A DNA stretch of 64,000 nt from Eucalyptus grandis (Eukaryota > Streptophyta > Magnoliopsida > Myrtales > Myrtaceae): contig NC_052622.1 of NCBI RefSeq assembly GCF_016545825.1, forward strand, positions 46,544,770-46,608,769. Direction: 5' to 3'. The notes under the pieces were generated by a model, which worked only from the letters and a program-made list of their open reading frames with translations, made no database searches and was not told where the DNA came from. Made by a program: the position numbers and the translations under genes. Numbering within the stretch: the first letter of the stretch is position 1; each line of letters opens with the position of its first letter. Below are positions 33,301-45,141 of this stretch, piece after piece.

Positions 33301-33807
33301 TTAATTTATGCGGGTCCCACACCATTTCCTTCTCCTAGTATCAAGAGTACTTTCCTTTTCTTTTCTTTTCTTTTTTAAATTCTATACTGATTAAGAACTC
33401 ACTTCAATATGGTGATATTTCATTACCAGAATCAAACGGGCTGAAAATCTCCGACACATGTGGACATTACATTTGTTATTTTATGTGGAATAGATCCCAA
33501 GTTTGATGGAAGTGTGAGTAGCCCCCCGGGGGCGGCCCGGGGGGGCAAGGGGGAGGAAGGAGGAGGGAGTACAACGAGGAAATGACGCCAAATACTGATG
33601 AACTTTCTATCAATGCATCCCAAAATTTCAGAGGCTGAAACAGCACTACTGATTTTTTTGGGAATTAATGCCAAGAGAGGATAAAAGATAATCTGAAGAA
33701 CCAACTTGGATCACGAAGATAACATTACCAACTGGAAAATGTGAAAATCCATGATAATAAATAACAGGGCAATTTTCCAGTGCAAGCATAGAAGGAGATC
33801 CAATGGT
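33301..33807. other. 3' flank of PDC copy 2
   Basis: The flank is colinear with 9058-9636. It contains an added G/C-only stretch at about 33521-33545 that copy 1 lacks. It ends at the PDC stop codon. Confidence 0.6.
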
Positions 33808-36800
33808 TCAGCGAGGAACGGGCGCACGGCTATTGGCAGCTGCTAATCTGGAGCTAAATGGGAGCAACTCTTTGCTCCCGTCCTCCCTGTTCACAATCAC
33901 CTCGATGAAGCACAAGCAATCTTTCTGGGGCCCGGTCGCAGTCTCGATCGCCTTAGCGAGTTCCTCCTCGCAACAGACCTGCAAGACAAGAGCAATGAGG
34001 TTCTTTGTTCTTTCCATGATCTCCTGACAGGCCGATGTGGTATGGGAAATGGAGTCGAGTGGTGTAATAACAGGCTCATCACCTTCGCTGTCCAGCACTT
34101 GCCCTCCCCGTTGTGGATGGCATCCACCAAACCGGTGTAGCTCCAGTTCTTGATTACGTTGTAGGGTCCGTTGTGAATCCCGGCCTCAGTTGTGTATCCG
34201 CCGTTGTTTATCAGGAAGATGATGCTGTTCTGTCCGCATCGCAGCATTGTCGAGACATCCTGAGCAGTCATCTATTTGACATTTAAATAACGAACATCAG
34301 CGTATTGAATAATGATACTGAGGGTTGTACGAATGGTCCCTGACCCCATTTTTCTATTAACTACGTGATTGCCGTGGATCGATGGTTATAAAAACACAGA
34401 AAAGGAATATTGATTCATTAGTGGATGATGATCATATGAAGAATGTCTTCAAAATTTGAATTAGATAAAGCTTTCAATCAATAACTTCTGGAGAGATGAT
34501 ATCTCAAGCCTTGGCTGAATATGAACCTACACCACACCGACTAAGGAAAGGTGTATTAGGGGTGAGCATGATTTTATGGTAGAATCGGAACCTAAAAATT
34601 AGACTGGTTTCCACCAATCAGGTTCTAGGTTCCAAAAATCGCGAAACCTATTCCGATGGGTCCTAGAATATTTCTTTGTGTTTTTCTTGTTCTATGTCTT
34701 AGCGCGATCCTATGGCATTCCATGAAAGTGTGTAATTTGAAACTACTAATCGAGTTTCCTTTTCGAGGATATTCATGACTAAAACTTTTACTTTATTAAT
34801 ATTTCATAATTTTCGTATATTTAAATATGAGTTGTAATAAGTCGATTGTAACAAATGGTGATTATTAGAAGTGATGATTTACTACAATCATTTAATTAAT
34901 AATATAAGTAGAACTTGGATAGACTTTGGAGCCAATCTTATAACCTGCAACAAAGTAGGTTCCAAGTTTCGCTTGAAACCTGAAATCGCTAACCCCTATG
35001 AGATATTATACCTGGAAGCTCCCATCGCCAATGCAAGCAATTACTCGCTTATTAGGTGCACCCGCTGCGTATCCAAGAGTCGCTCCGACGGACCAACCAA
35101 TCGATGCATACTGCATTTGGTGCTCGTAACTGCATAGTAGTGTAACACAATGTAGACTTGGGAGAATCATAGAGAAAAGAATCCTTGCTTTGCTTACCCA
35201 CAACCGCTGGGCAATTTAAGTTTCTGGCAATTGAACCAAATATCTCCTGCCTCGACGATCGCAGTAGTTTTGCTCGACAGCATGTTCTGAATATGTTGGA
35301 ACAGAACATTGACCCTTAGTGGCTCCTTAGGGTCACGCTTGAGAGGACGCCCGTCAGGAACGTATATTCGGTGGTAGTTCTCATAAGCCGTTGTGTTGCG
35401 GTTAAGTCGCTTGGCAAGTGCCTTGAGGAAATCATTCATCTCGACAAACCCAAAGGTGGGGCCGTTCCCGATCACGACCCGATCGGGCTGCACTATGATC
35501 GCCTTCTCCTTCTTGATAAGGAGGGAGTAACCAACGGAGCTAAGGTCATTGAAGATGGGCCCTGCGAACAAGTACGCATCGGCAGACTCCACGATCTCAG
35601 CGCAGAATGCGGTGCTCACTGTACCCCAGTACGTCCCGATGAAGTGGGCGTGGTGCTCGGTGGAGACAAGACCTTTGGCAGAGGCCATCACTGCGTGGGC
35701 ATAACCAGAGGCATCGGCCAATTCGGCAAAGGTATCGCATGCCTTTGCGATGCGGAGATTGGGCCCGGCAACCATGACGGGCTTCACCGCCTTGTTCAGG
35801 AACTCGGCAGCTGCCTCCACCGCAGCCTCCAAAACCATTTGATCGCTCAACCTGGGAGAGAGCGAAAAGGTGATGGGCTTGCGGCTGAAAGTAGGGTGAG
35901 GGATCGAAGTTAAGTTACAGCTGATGCTGATGTACACAGGCTTGCTCTCTTTCAGTGCCGTAAAGATTGCAGTGTCGATTTGCTCTTGTGCATCTTCAAG
36001 GTTATTCACCACCGCCTATAGATTCAAAGGAAAAGAACCTAACATATTATTCACGTTGACGAAGAACGTATTCAACCCTGTGAACAATGCAATCTGCACT
36101 GACCCTTCAAAACGATAATGGACGCACTAAAATCTGCAATTGAGTGCAGTGATTTGTAAGAAAAAAAGAGCATGGGCAATGCGAGTGGCCGAGTGCTTGA
36201 TTCCAACGAACGAACCTGATGGCAAGTGACAGTCTGAAAACACCGCAGTTCTTGGGTGAAATCGGGCAAGCCGATGGTGTGATGGAGGACCTGGTTTCTA
36301 CCGTAGTCGTTGGAGTTAGGCCCACCGACGATGCAGATAAGCGGCAGGTTCTCGCTGTATGCGCCCGCTATCGCATTTATGACGCTGAGCCCGCCCACGG
36401 TGAACGTCACCACACAGGCGCCCACACCTCGGGACCGGGCATAGCCGTCAGCAGCGTACCCGGCGTTCAGCTCATTGCAGCAGCCGATGAGGTTGAGGCC
36501 CGGCTCGGTGACAAAGTGATCGAGAAGCGATAGGTTGAAGTCCCCCGGGACAGAGAACACGTCACCCACGCCAATCTCAACGAGCCGGCGAGCCAGATGG
36601 CAGCCGAGGGTGGCCTCTGAGGGGCCAAGGGCCGCGATGGAGTAGGAGGGCTGGACGATGGAGGCGACGCCATTTTGGGGCCGGGCCACCTTGGACGGGA
36701 GCGTGCTCGTCTCCAGCGAGCCAACACGGGCGTCCCGGTTTATTGCACTATGAATCTTCGCTGACTTCGTGATCAGGTGGTTGGTTTTCCGATAGGGTCG

Positions 36801-36854
36801 GCTTGAGTCCGTGATCCAATGGGAAAAAGGCGCGCTTAACAACGACGTTGCCAT
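33808..36854 (-). CDS. PDC: Pyruvate decarboxylase copy 2, with N-terminal extension
   Basis: The gene structure is identical to copy 1: exons 36854-36216, 36015-35198, 35129-35012, 34271-34083 and 33978-33808, all joining in frame to 644 residues. The ThDP motif (GDGSFQ…INNGGYT), [21 protein letters not shown] and the catalytic Glu are kept. Intron 2 is 68 bp against 97 bp in copy 1. The extension starts [10 protein letters not shown], and codon 40, where family members start with Met, is CGG (Arg). The protein differs from copy 1 at scattered positions, e.g. [16 protein letters not shown] near the C-terminus. Canonical plant PDCs end SRPPNPQ; both copies end SRAPVPR. No inactivating change was found, so both are candidates for function. 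Confidence 0.9.
34557..34998. mobile_element. hAT-like MITE in PDC copy 2, intron 3
   Basis: Same element and same place as in copy 1. The ends TAGGGGTGAGCATG and the complement of 'gctaacccctat' are better preserved here. It was duplicated together with the gene. Confidence 0.5.
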
Positions 36855-37928
36855 CTCAGTAGCAACTACTGCTGCCAGTGGAAAGATCGTCCCCCAAGTT
36901 AGAAGAAGGGAATGCCTGCTTCCCTTAAAAATGAACAAGATCTCCTGTTAACTATACTCGCGGGTGGGGAGGTAATCTAAACTCCAGCCGACCTATACAT
37001 AAACAATTAGCATAGTGCCCTGAGAAATTTTCACGTGTGTCGATAGAGTGCTGCACCCAATGGATCTACAGACCTTGGATCTAAGTAGTCGTTACATGGA
37101 CAAGGATCCTCTACCCTACTTGATTTCCAAATCAGTAAAACCAGCCTTCGTACATTAGCAGAAAAATTCACCGTTCTAATTAATATACATACATTATGTA
37201 TGTATGTGATTTGGATGGAATGGACACCAAACAAACACACCGATAGGGTAAAGGATCTGATCCCCCTCACGCACTGCCTAATGGCTAATAGCAATAAAAG
37301 CATTGGGCGCACCTAATCGATGAACCTGAAGTAGCCTTCAACTTCACTACAGGTTTACCTAATTGTCCTAACAGCTATTTTAGGGTAATCAAGTTCCTTA
37401 GTGGGTTTAATTCGTGGCTTATATCAAGATCCCAACATATCACCTATGAGTTTTAGGTTTCTAAGCCAATATCGCACTCCTCAGTCAGTTGATTCTAGGC
37501 TAGTTCTAGTTTTTTCTTTTCTTTTATTAGGGAAATGGCCTCAAGTGAATTTTGTCTGAATTAAGAACCAAAATGGCCACTTTGTTTTATATAAGGGCTG
37601 AGTTTGCTGGCCGGTCAAATCTTCACTGACTTGCAACCACTTGATTTTCCGCACCCAAAATAGAGGTGTTTGTGTCATAAACATTTCTTTTCTTCTTTTT
37701 TTCCTTCTTTTTCTTTCCTCCTGCTATCTTCTTCTTCGTCCAAGCCATTCCAGTATTGCTCACAGCGGCATCCTTTTTTAAGTCCTCACGTAGACTTTGC
37801 TCTCTCCACACCCCAGCTTCTCCCTCGTTCTGTCATCACCTCAAGCCCCAGAGCCATACATGTAACTCCAGAAACCCCAGACCGCGAATTCCACAAACAA
37901 CTAGGGTTCGGCTCGTGCTCATAAATTG
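36855..37928 (-). promoter_or_regulatory. Upstream region of PDC copy 2
   Basis: The region is colinear with 12708-13745. It keeps TGGTTT (37143-37138, minus), a candidate anaerobic response core. Similarity to the copy 1 upstream region stops at about 37928. About 20 bases of unrelated sequence follow, then exon 3 of PDC copy 3, so this is a rearrangement junction. Confidence 0.4.
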
Positions 37929-37947
37929 AATGTGTGATGGGTTTCAT

Positions 37948-39676
37948 ACGGACCAACCAATCGATGCATACTGCATTTGGTGCTCGTAACTGCATAGTAG
38001 TGTAACACAATGAAGACTTGGGAGAATCATAGAGAAAAGAATCCTTGCTTTGCTTACCCACAACCGCTGGGCAATTTAAGTTTCTGGCAATTGAACCAAA
38101 TATCTCCTGCCTCGACGATCGCAGTAGTTTTGCTCGACAGCATGTTCTGAATATGTTGGAACAGAACATTGACCCTTAGTGGCTCCTTAGGGTCATGCTT
38201 GAGAGGACGCCCGTCAGGAACGTATATTCGGTGGTAGTTCTCATAAGCCGTTGTGTTGCGATTAAGTCGCTTGGCAAGTGCCTTGAGGAAATCATTCATC
38301 CGGACAAACCCGAACGTGGGGCCGTTCCCGATCACGACCCGATCGGGCTGCACTATGATCGCCTTCTCCTTCTTGATAAGGAGGGAGTAACCAACGGAGC
38401 TAACGTCATTAAAGATGGGCCCTGCGAACAAGTACGCATCGGCAGACTCCACGATCTCAGCGCAGAATGCGGTACTCACTGTACCCCAGTACGTCCCGAT
38501 GAAGTGGGGGTGTTGCTCGGGGACGAGGACCTTTGGCCGAGGGCATCTCTGCGAGGGCATAACCGCAGACATTGGCCAATTCGACAAAGGTGTCCCAAGC
38601 CGTCGCGGTGCGGAGATTGGGCCCAGCGACCATGACGGGCTTCACCGCCTTGTTCAGGAACTCCGCGGCCGCCTGCACTGCAGCCTCCAAAACCATTTGA
38701 TCGCTCGACCTGGGAGAGATTGAAAAGGGGATGGGCTTGCGGCTGAAAGTAGGGTGAGGGATCGCAGCTAAGTTACAGCTGATGCTGACGTACACGGGCT
38801 TGCTCTCTTTCAGAGCCGTAAAGATTGCAGTGTCGATTTGCTCTTGTGCATCTTCAAGGTTATTCACCACCGCCTATAGATTGAAAGAAATATAACTGGA
38901 AATATTATAATCTGCACTCCTGACGATAATGGACCCACTATAATCTGAAATTGAGTGCAACGATTTGTAAGGAAAGAAAACAAGAGAATGGGCAATGCGA
39001 GTGCCCGAGTGCTTGATTCCAACGAACGAACCTGATGGCAAGTGACAGTCTGAAAACATCGCAGTTCTTGGGTGAAATTGGGCAAGCCGATGGTGTGATG
39101 GAGGACCCGGTTGCTGCCGTAGTCGTTGGAATTAGGCCCACCGACGATGCAGATGAGCGGCAGGTTCTCACTGTACGCGCCGGCTATCGCGTTCACAACG
39201 CTGAGACCGCCGACGGTGAACGTCACCACGCATGCGCCCACACCCCGGGACCGCGCGTAGCCATCGGCAGCATACCCGGCATTCAGCTCATTGCAGCAGC
39301 CGACGAGGTTGAGGCCTGGCTCGGCAAGGAGGTGATCGAGGAGTGTCAGGTTGAAGTCCCCCGGGACGGAGAATATGTCGCCCACGCCGATCTGAAGGAG
39401 CCGTCGAGCCAGGTGGCGGCCAAGGGTAGACTCCGAGGGGGCAAGGGCCGCCGTGCAGCGGGAGGAGGACTGGATGATGGAGGCGACGCCATTGGGGGGC
39501 CCGGCCACGTTGCATGGGAGCACGCTCGTCTCCAGCGAGCCAACAGTGGCGTCATGGTTTATTGCACTACGAATTTTGGCTGACTTGGCAATCCGGTGGG
39601 GGGTCTTCCTCCGGTAGTAGGGGAATGAGTGGGCGATAGAGAGTAAACAAGGCGCGCTCAACGACGCCATTGCCAT
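37948..39676 (-). pseudogene. PDC: Pyruvate decarboxylase copy 3, frameshifted and 3'-truncated
   Basis: Exon 1 (39676-39032, start MAMASLSAPC), exon 2 (38873-38058) and only the first 42 bases of exon 3 (37989-37948) remain. The ThDP GDG…NN motif and the C-terminal half are missing. In exon 2 one extra base near 38530 shifts the frame after PSAKG; the correct frame resumes as [14 protein letters not shown]. Exon 1 has a 40-codon extension, with His in the place of the usual start Met. From about 38510 down to the break the sequence is almost identical to copy 2 and shares its 68-bp intron 2. Upstream of that point it is clearly more diverged. It cannot encode an active enzyme. Confidence 0.9.
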
Positions 39677-41479
39677 CTCAGTGGCAGCTATTGCAACCAA
39701 TGGAAAGATCGTTGCGCAAGTTTGTAAAAGGGATGCCCGGTTCTCTTTAAAAGGAACTAGGAACTCATGTATATATATATATATATGTATAGGAACTAGT
39801 TCCCATAAAATCGGATTCATGCACACCCCGATCAAAACATCATGTCTCTCTATCTTGAGGTCATATCTCTCTCCCTCTCTCTCCACACCCTTTGCCTGGA
39901 GGTTGTCGCCAAAACGCTAGATTCCCGTTTTCATCCTTTGTCCACGACGAATTTCGTTCAATCTTGAATTTCACGAATCGACAATCCTACCATACGTTTA
40001 CAAATTTAATTTATGTGAAATATTCATCTTACTAAATATGTTGATTGGATCCATCTATCTTTTTTAGGTCTCATCATTTGTCCGTCCGCATCATTATTTT
40101 CACGAGATCAAATCAAGCAAATTAGCTTGTACACCCGACCGGTGGGTTGTCTACCAATAATTGGACCAAAATCGCGGGCCAAAGAAAGAAAAGTGAAACC
40201 AATAACTATGCCGATTGGATCGATCTTTCCTTTTCAGGTCTCATCATTTTCATCACTTAAATCAAATGAAGCAAATTGCTAGCACGATTGGCAAAGCGAG
40301 TTGCTTGCTTAATAATTGGATAGAATTGTTGACGGAAGAAAGATAAGTGAAACCGTTGGAGTCCAATCCCTCTAGAGAAATCCGCCAGAGCACATGGAAT
40401 TCATTTAAGTTGTCAGACAAATTTCTGTGAGTGATTGGTATGCATATTGACTCAAGGGTACCACGATTGAGAAAGATTTAATTTGTATCAACTTACCCTC
40501 TTGAAGGAAGTTTTCCTCAATCTCCTCGGCGAGTGATAGGTATAAATATCACCAAAACTCAGTCCTAACTCAATGCATATGCTAGACGTCAATACTTCAT
40601 GCAATCATCTCTCATGGGTCGTGCATGTAAAGCGAAATTTCTCAATTTGATCCTCGGCTTTCACAATAAATTTAATTTGATCTAGAATTCCTTAAGCTAA
40701 TAGTTCCAAGGTATCCTGAGGTCCATTTACAGATTCAAATCCATGTAAAACCTTCAATGTACTAACTATACTGGCCGTGTCAATGGGTTTTTGTCCGTTC
40801 GCATCATTAATTTCGCGAGATCAAATCAAGCAAATTAGCTTGTACAACCGACCGGTGGGTTGTCTACCAGTAATTGGACCGAAATCGTGGGCCAAAGAAA
40901 GAAAAGCGAAACTAATAACTATGCTCGTTGTGAAATCTCTTCCTTGTGGTCGTCTGGCGGGGAGGGTAGTTCGTCCTCGCCTGACTGGCCATGTTTTCTT
41001 CCGATGACAACGAACATTTGTCGTCATCGCTATTGTCGAACTTGGCAACAAGAGGTTGCTGAGCCGCGAGAGCATTGCTTTTTCGGGGATCTATGGGCCG
41101 ATAGCTTGACGACTCGGTGGATTAGCGTGCTGAAGCAAGCAAGCGTCGCGAGGAAGATGGCGCTCCATTCTTAGAGTTCAAAGGCTTGCGCAATGAATGC
41201 TTCCTTAGACCACGATGGAGATAAAATCTGAGAAAAAAAAAGGTGGGTTTTGCAGAAGATTCATCAGCTGAAAATGCGAGGCTTTGAGGAGAAGGAAAAA
41301 AATGAAGATTTTTACTCCCGATTTAGGTTAACAGTATTACTCTTTAAGAAATTAAACACACATATATAATCACTCTGCTCAAGGTCCCACCATGGAAACG
41401 GGAACGGACCAGCGCCCCCTTGAAATAGCTCAAAATCAGTCGGTTCAGTCCAATTTGGGCAGCCCTCTATGTTTATCTC
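39677..41479. repeat. Diverged local repeats upstream of PDC copy 3
   Basis: Two related stretches at 40060-40190 and 40790-40920 share 'gcaaattagcttgtaca', 'cgaccggtgggttgtctacca' and 'aattggacc.aaatcg.gggcc'. A third, more diverged one lies at 43420-43520. A (TA)n run lies at 39770-39787. The part 40920-41230 is less AT-rich, with short plus-strand frames I cannot assign. No intact gene is visible. Confidence 0.5.
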
Positions 41480-41900
41480 TAGAAGTGGGGATCGCAATTT
41501 TGGCCTTTCCCCCTGCTCATTAACACCCCCCGTCCGACTCATGATGCTAATCTAGTTTTTAGCGTCGTAGTTAGATTTAGTTAAAGGACCAAATAAAAAT
41601 GCTAATTTAAGCACAGTGACATTGAAAAAAGCAGGAACTGCATGTCATTGGGCTCTGGCTACGGAGGAGATAGAAAGAACGAGATGGACGGAAACCTATT
41701 AGGTTGGAATAGTAACGTCCTACATTAATGACTAGATATTTTGATTAAGGAACGTACACCTTAATTACAATATAATGAGAGTAGCTTTTCCGCCACTTCT
41801 GATTGAATGGCATTCCTATGACCGGTAAATCATAAATATAGACATTGCCGAATTTAATTCTGATTAAATTTATAGGGCGGTAATAGTTAAGGACCTTATT
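41480..41900. repeat. Dispersed repeat R, copy 4
   Basis: Matches window positions 1-380 ('gtccgactcatgatgctaat', 'gcacagtgaca.tgaaaaa.gcag', 'gattgaatggc.ttcc'). It lacks the 62-codon open frame. Confidence 0.6.
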
Positions 41901-42121
41901 TCTTCACGAGTCACTCTCGAAACGCTAGATTCTCCTATGTTAAATTCCCCTAGTCATCTTTGGTCCACAACAAATTTTGTCCTATCTTGAATTTCGTGTA
42001 TGGACGGCACGGAAGTCTCGTAATTGGATCAATCTATCTTCTTTTTCAGGTCTCATCATTGTCTTCACTAAATCATATTTAGCAACTTCCTAGCTAAGTG
42101 GTCCAATCGATTGCTTGCTTA

Positions 42122-42939
42122 TGGCGTGTTTGGTAATAATTCTATTCCGAGAATAGATTCCGGGAACAATTTCTAAACATTTTAAGCCGTTTGGTAACTG
42201 TCCAAAATTTCTAATTCTGGAATAAAATTGCATTTAATATTATGCTCATTGATTCTATTCCAAATCAATTTCTTTTAATCTTTAAATATTTTTTTTTACT
42301 TTTTACTTTCTTTTCTTTTCTTTTTTCTTTTTTTCTTTTCTTTTTTTCCTTTTTCTCCTATTTTTCTTCTTCTTCTTGTGGCCGGTCGCCAGATCGTCGA
42401 CCGACCAAACGAGGGCCGATGACCTCACCGGAGCATCGCCGCCCTCGGCAAGGCCAGCCCTCGTTGGCCAAGCCTCGTCGGTGGCCGGGTCGGCCTCGCC
42501 GGGGCTAGGCAAGGCCTACCGGCCACCGGCATGGTGGGCAAGCCTCACCGAGGTTGGGCAAGGCCCGCCCGGCCACCGGTGAGGCTCACCCGGCCCCGCC
42601 GAGGCTCGGCCCGCCAATGGCTAGGTTTGCATCCGACGAGCTCACCAAACCGATTGCTAGCGATCAGCAACGGCGGATAGCAATCGTGGGATGGCGGTTG
42701 ATGAAGAAGAAGAGAAAATGGAAGAATAAGAGTTGGTTTTGATTCTTAAATTTGCTCTCGGAACAAGAATCAACTTTTTTTTTTATTCTTGATTTTGTTC
42801 CGAATCTACTTCTGGGAACAAAAAAATAGAAATTTATTCTCGGAACAAAAATTTTACCAAACGCAATTCTGTTCCAAAACTACTCCCAAAACAAAAGAAT
42901 CATAATCAAGTACTGTTTGAATGGTTACCAAACAAACCC
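42122..42939. mobile_element. GC-cored Harbinger-like TIR element (family 3), 818 bp
   Basis: Ends TGGCGTGTTTGGTAATAATTC and (complement) GGGTTTGTTTGGTAACCATTC, with target duplication TTA at 42119-42121 and 42940-42942. Outer arms carry inverted 'ttctattccgagaataga' and 'gttcc.a' motifs. The centre has a pyrimidine tract and then a GC-rich core of 'gaggctcg', 'ggcaaggcc' and 'ccggccaccgg' words. Two close relatives are at 53862 and 55063. No transposase is visible. Confidence 0.8.
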
Positions 42940-42942
42940 TTA

Positions 42943-45141
42943 GTAAATGACAAAAATGGTTGGCTAAAGAAACGATAGTGAAACTCCTAAAATCCAATTC
43001 CTGCCAAGAAACCTGCAAGAGTGTGTGGAATTCATTTAGGTTGATTGGCAGATGTGGATCAATGATTGGTATGCATAATTACATCAAGCTACCATGATTG
43101 AGAAAGATTTTAATTTGGTAGTAGCTTACCCTCTCGAAGGAAGTTTTCCTTCATTCCTAATCAAAGAAGTTGTTCAACACGGTGGATTACAAGTATAGGC
43201 ACCGGCTGAATTCAATTCTAGTTCGATACATATATGCTAACAGTGTTAATAATTCATGGGATTATCTCTCACGAGCCAAGCTCGTGAAGCGAGATTCCTC
43301 AACTCGATCCTCGGTTGCAAGAACTAGTAGTTTCGAATTATCCAGAGATCCATTTATGAATTCGAATTCATGTAAAGCCTCCAACGTGCTGATCGCGTTG
43401 GTTGGGTCGGATGGATCTTATCCGGTCGCATCATTATTTTGGCGAAATTAAATGAAGCCAAAATTTGCTAGTGGGTGTTGTCTACCTAAATTGGACCGGA
43501 ATCGGGGGCCGAAGAAAGAAACGTGAAGCCACCAAAGCCAATCCCACTAGCGTGCAAAAGTTCATTTAGGTCTCTTTGGCCCTTGGGCCGAAATCGTCTG
43601 GATTGCTGAGATACCCACGTGACGCTGTGCTGTCGCATCGGCAATGTCCTACTTGCGTCACGAGCACGGATAGCAAGTGGAACAAGTCCTAACGTAAAGA
43701 AAAGTAGTTCCGTTTGGAATTTCTGGATTGCCGATTTCTACACCGGAGTACTAAACTTGTCTTGCAAATCGGTGTGATTCCACAACAGCAAAGTCGGGGA
43801 GGAAGGAAAAAAAAAAAAGGGAGGCAATCTGAACAAGATAACATAAACTTTGATACCGCAACACAAAATAGAAAAATATGGAAAGTTTAAAGATTGAGAA
43901 ATTGCATCCATCTATTACTTTCTCATAAAAAGCTTGTAGGCATATAGGCTTTATTTATAATATATTTGTGTGGACAATAAAAGGAAAAATAAACATGATA
44001 AATAAAGAAAATAATGTGCTACTTGTAAAATAATCAAATTCCCAAAATAGCTTGATTCTGACTATTAATAGCCACTCTGCATGATAAGAATTCCTCAAGT
44101 TGATTTGCAACCTCACAAACGGCAGTACCACATTTTTTAAGGGCAATCGATTGCCTTAATTATATTTTTTATTATATTATCTTTGCTTATCATAATTAGT
44201 TGTACAAACAAAATAGGAAAGAATCCTCTGTATTAGTTGTTACAACTGGTCGAGCTATTGTGCACCCTTAACATAATTGATAGGGACATCAAAAGATTTC
44301 CAACTTGAGACTATATAAAAGTTTTTAAAAAACCGTGTAAATAGCCATTAGACCGAATCACCAGCATAAGGCAAAAGCGTGAATTTAGCCAGTCTATCAA
44401 GTTTGCATAATGTAATACGGACCTCCAAGTAACCGGTCACTGACGCTCTGATCTTTAGATTATGACGAAAAGGGACAACGATCAAAACAATGCCTCGATT
44501 CTCTGCCAATGACGAAATTCATAATTGTCCTTTCCAAACTACAAGCATGTCATCTCACCTCAGCGAAGTCGTGCACGTACCTCACCCAATTCGGTGGAAC
44601 CTAGTTGTACTTTTTTCGATAAAAAAAAAATTTACCTAGTTGTATTTTCACATCCAGTTTGCTTGGCCAAATTACGCCACACCTTCTCAATCTTATTCCC
44701 CGTCATTGTTTCATTAAAAAAATATATATATACGAATAGCTAATTATAATCCCCCGGTAGGCAACGTTCTAATCGTTGCTGAGTAGCTTGAGATTTCTTC
44801 CATACTGAACAATGCCATAATGCCATTGATTGGGAAAGTTATATTATCATCATTGTAGACAACATTCAAAGTATTCGAACCTCACTGAAACAGTACAGCT
44901 TCGCCGCATCATCTTGTAACGGCAGAATGAGATTTGAGAAAAGACTGACTAGATAGCATTAGGCGTCGTCACTTCCTTTATAAAGATGGATGACAGTCGA
45001 AAAGAGTATCAAGATGAACATGTTGAATTCGACAATCCATAAACAGCTCGACCGCATGCTATTATAAGTCACAAATACACAATCATGCTAACATGGTTTA
45101 GGGTATCAAAATTGGAGAAAAGGAATAACCAAAAAAAGGGA
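42943..45141. other. Decayed repeats and EBP1 3' flank
   Basis: 43000-43520 resembles parts of 40360-40920 ('gaaagattttaatttg', 'cttaccctctcgaagg'). 43690-44110 is segment Q copy 2. From 44120 to 45141 I see no gene; short frames have no recognised domain. The EBP1 stop is at 45142, so its 3' untranslated part lies just below. Confidence 0.45.

Noticed and set aside
42242..42742. ORFs of 62-88 codons with Pro/Arg/Ala-rich content
   Set aside because: Core of a non-autonomous Harbinger-like element; the same DNA words in related elements give different, broken frames.
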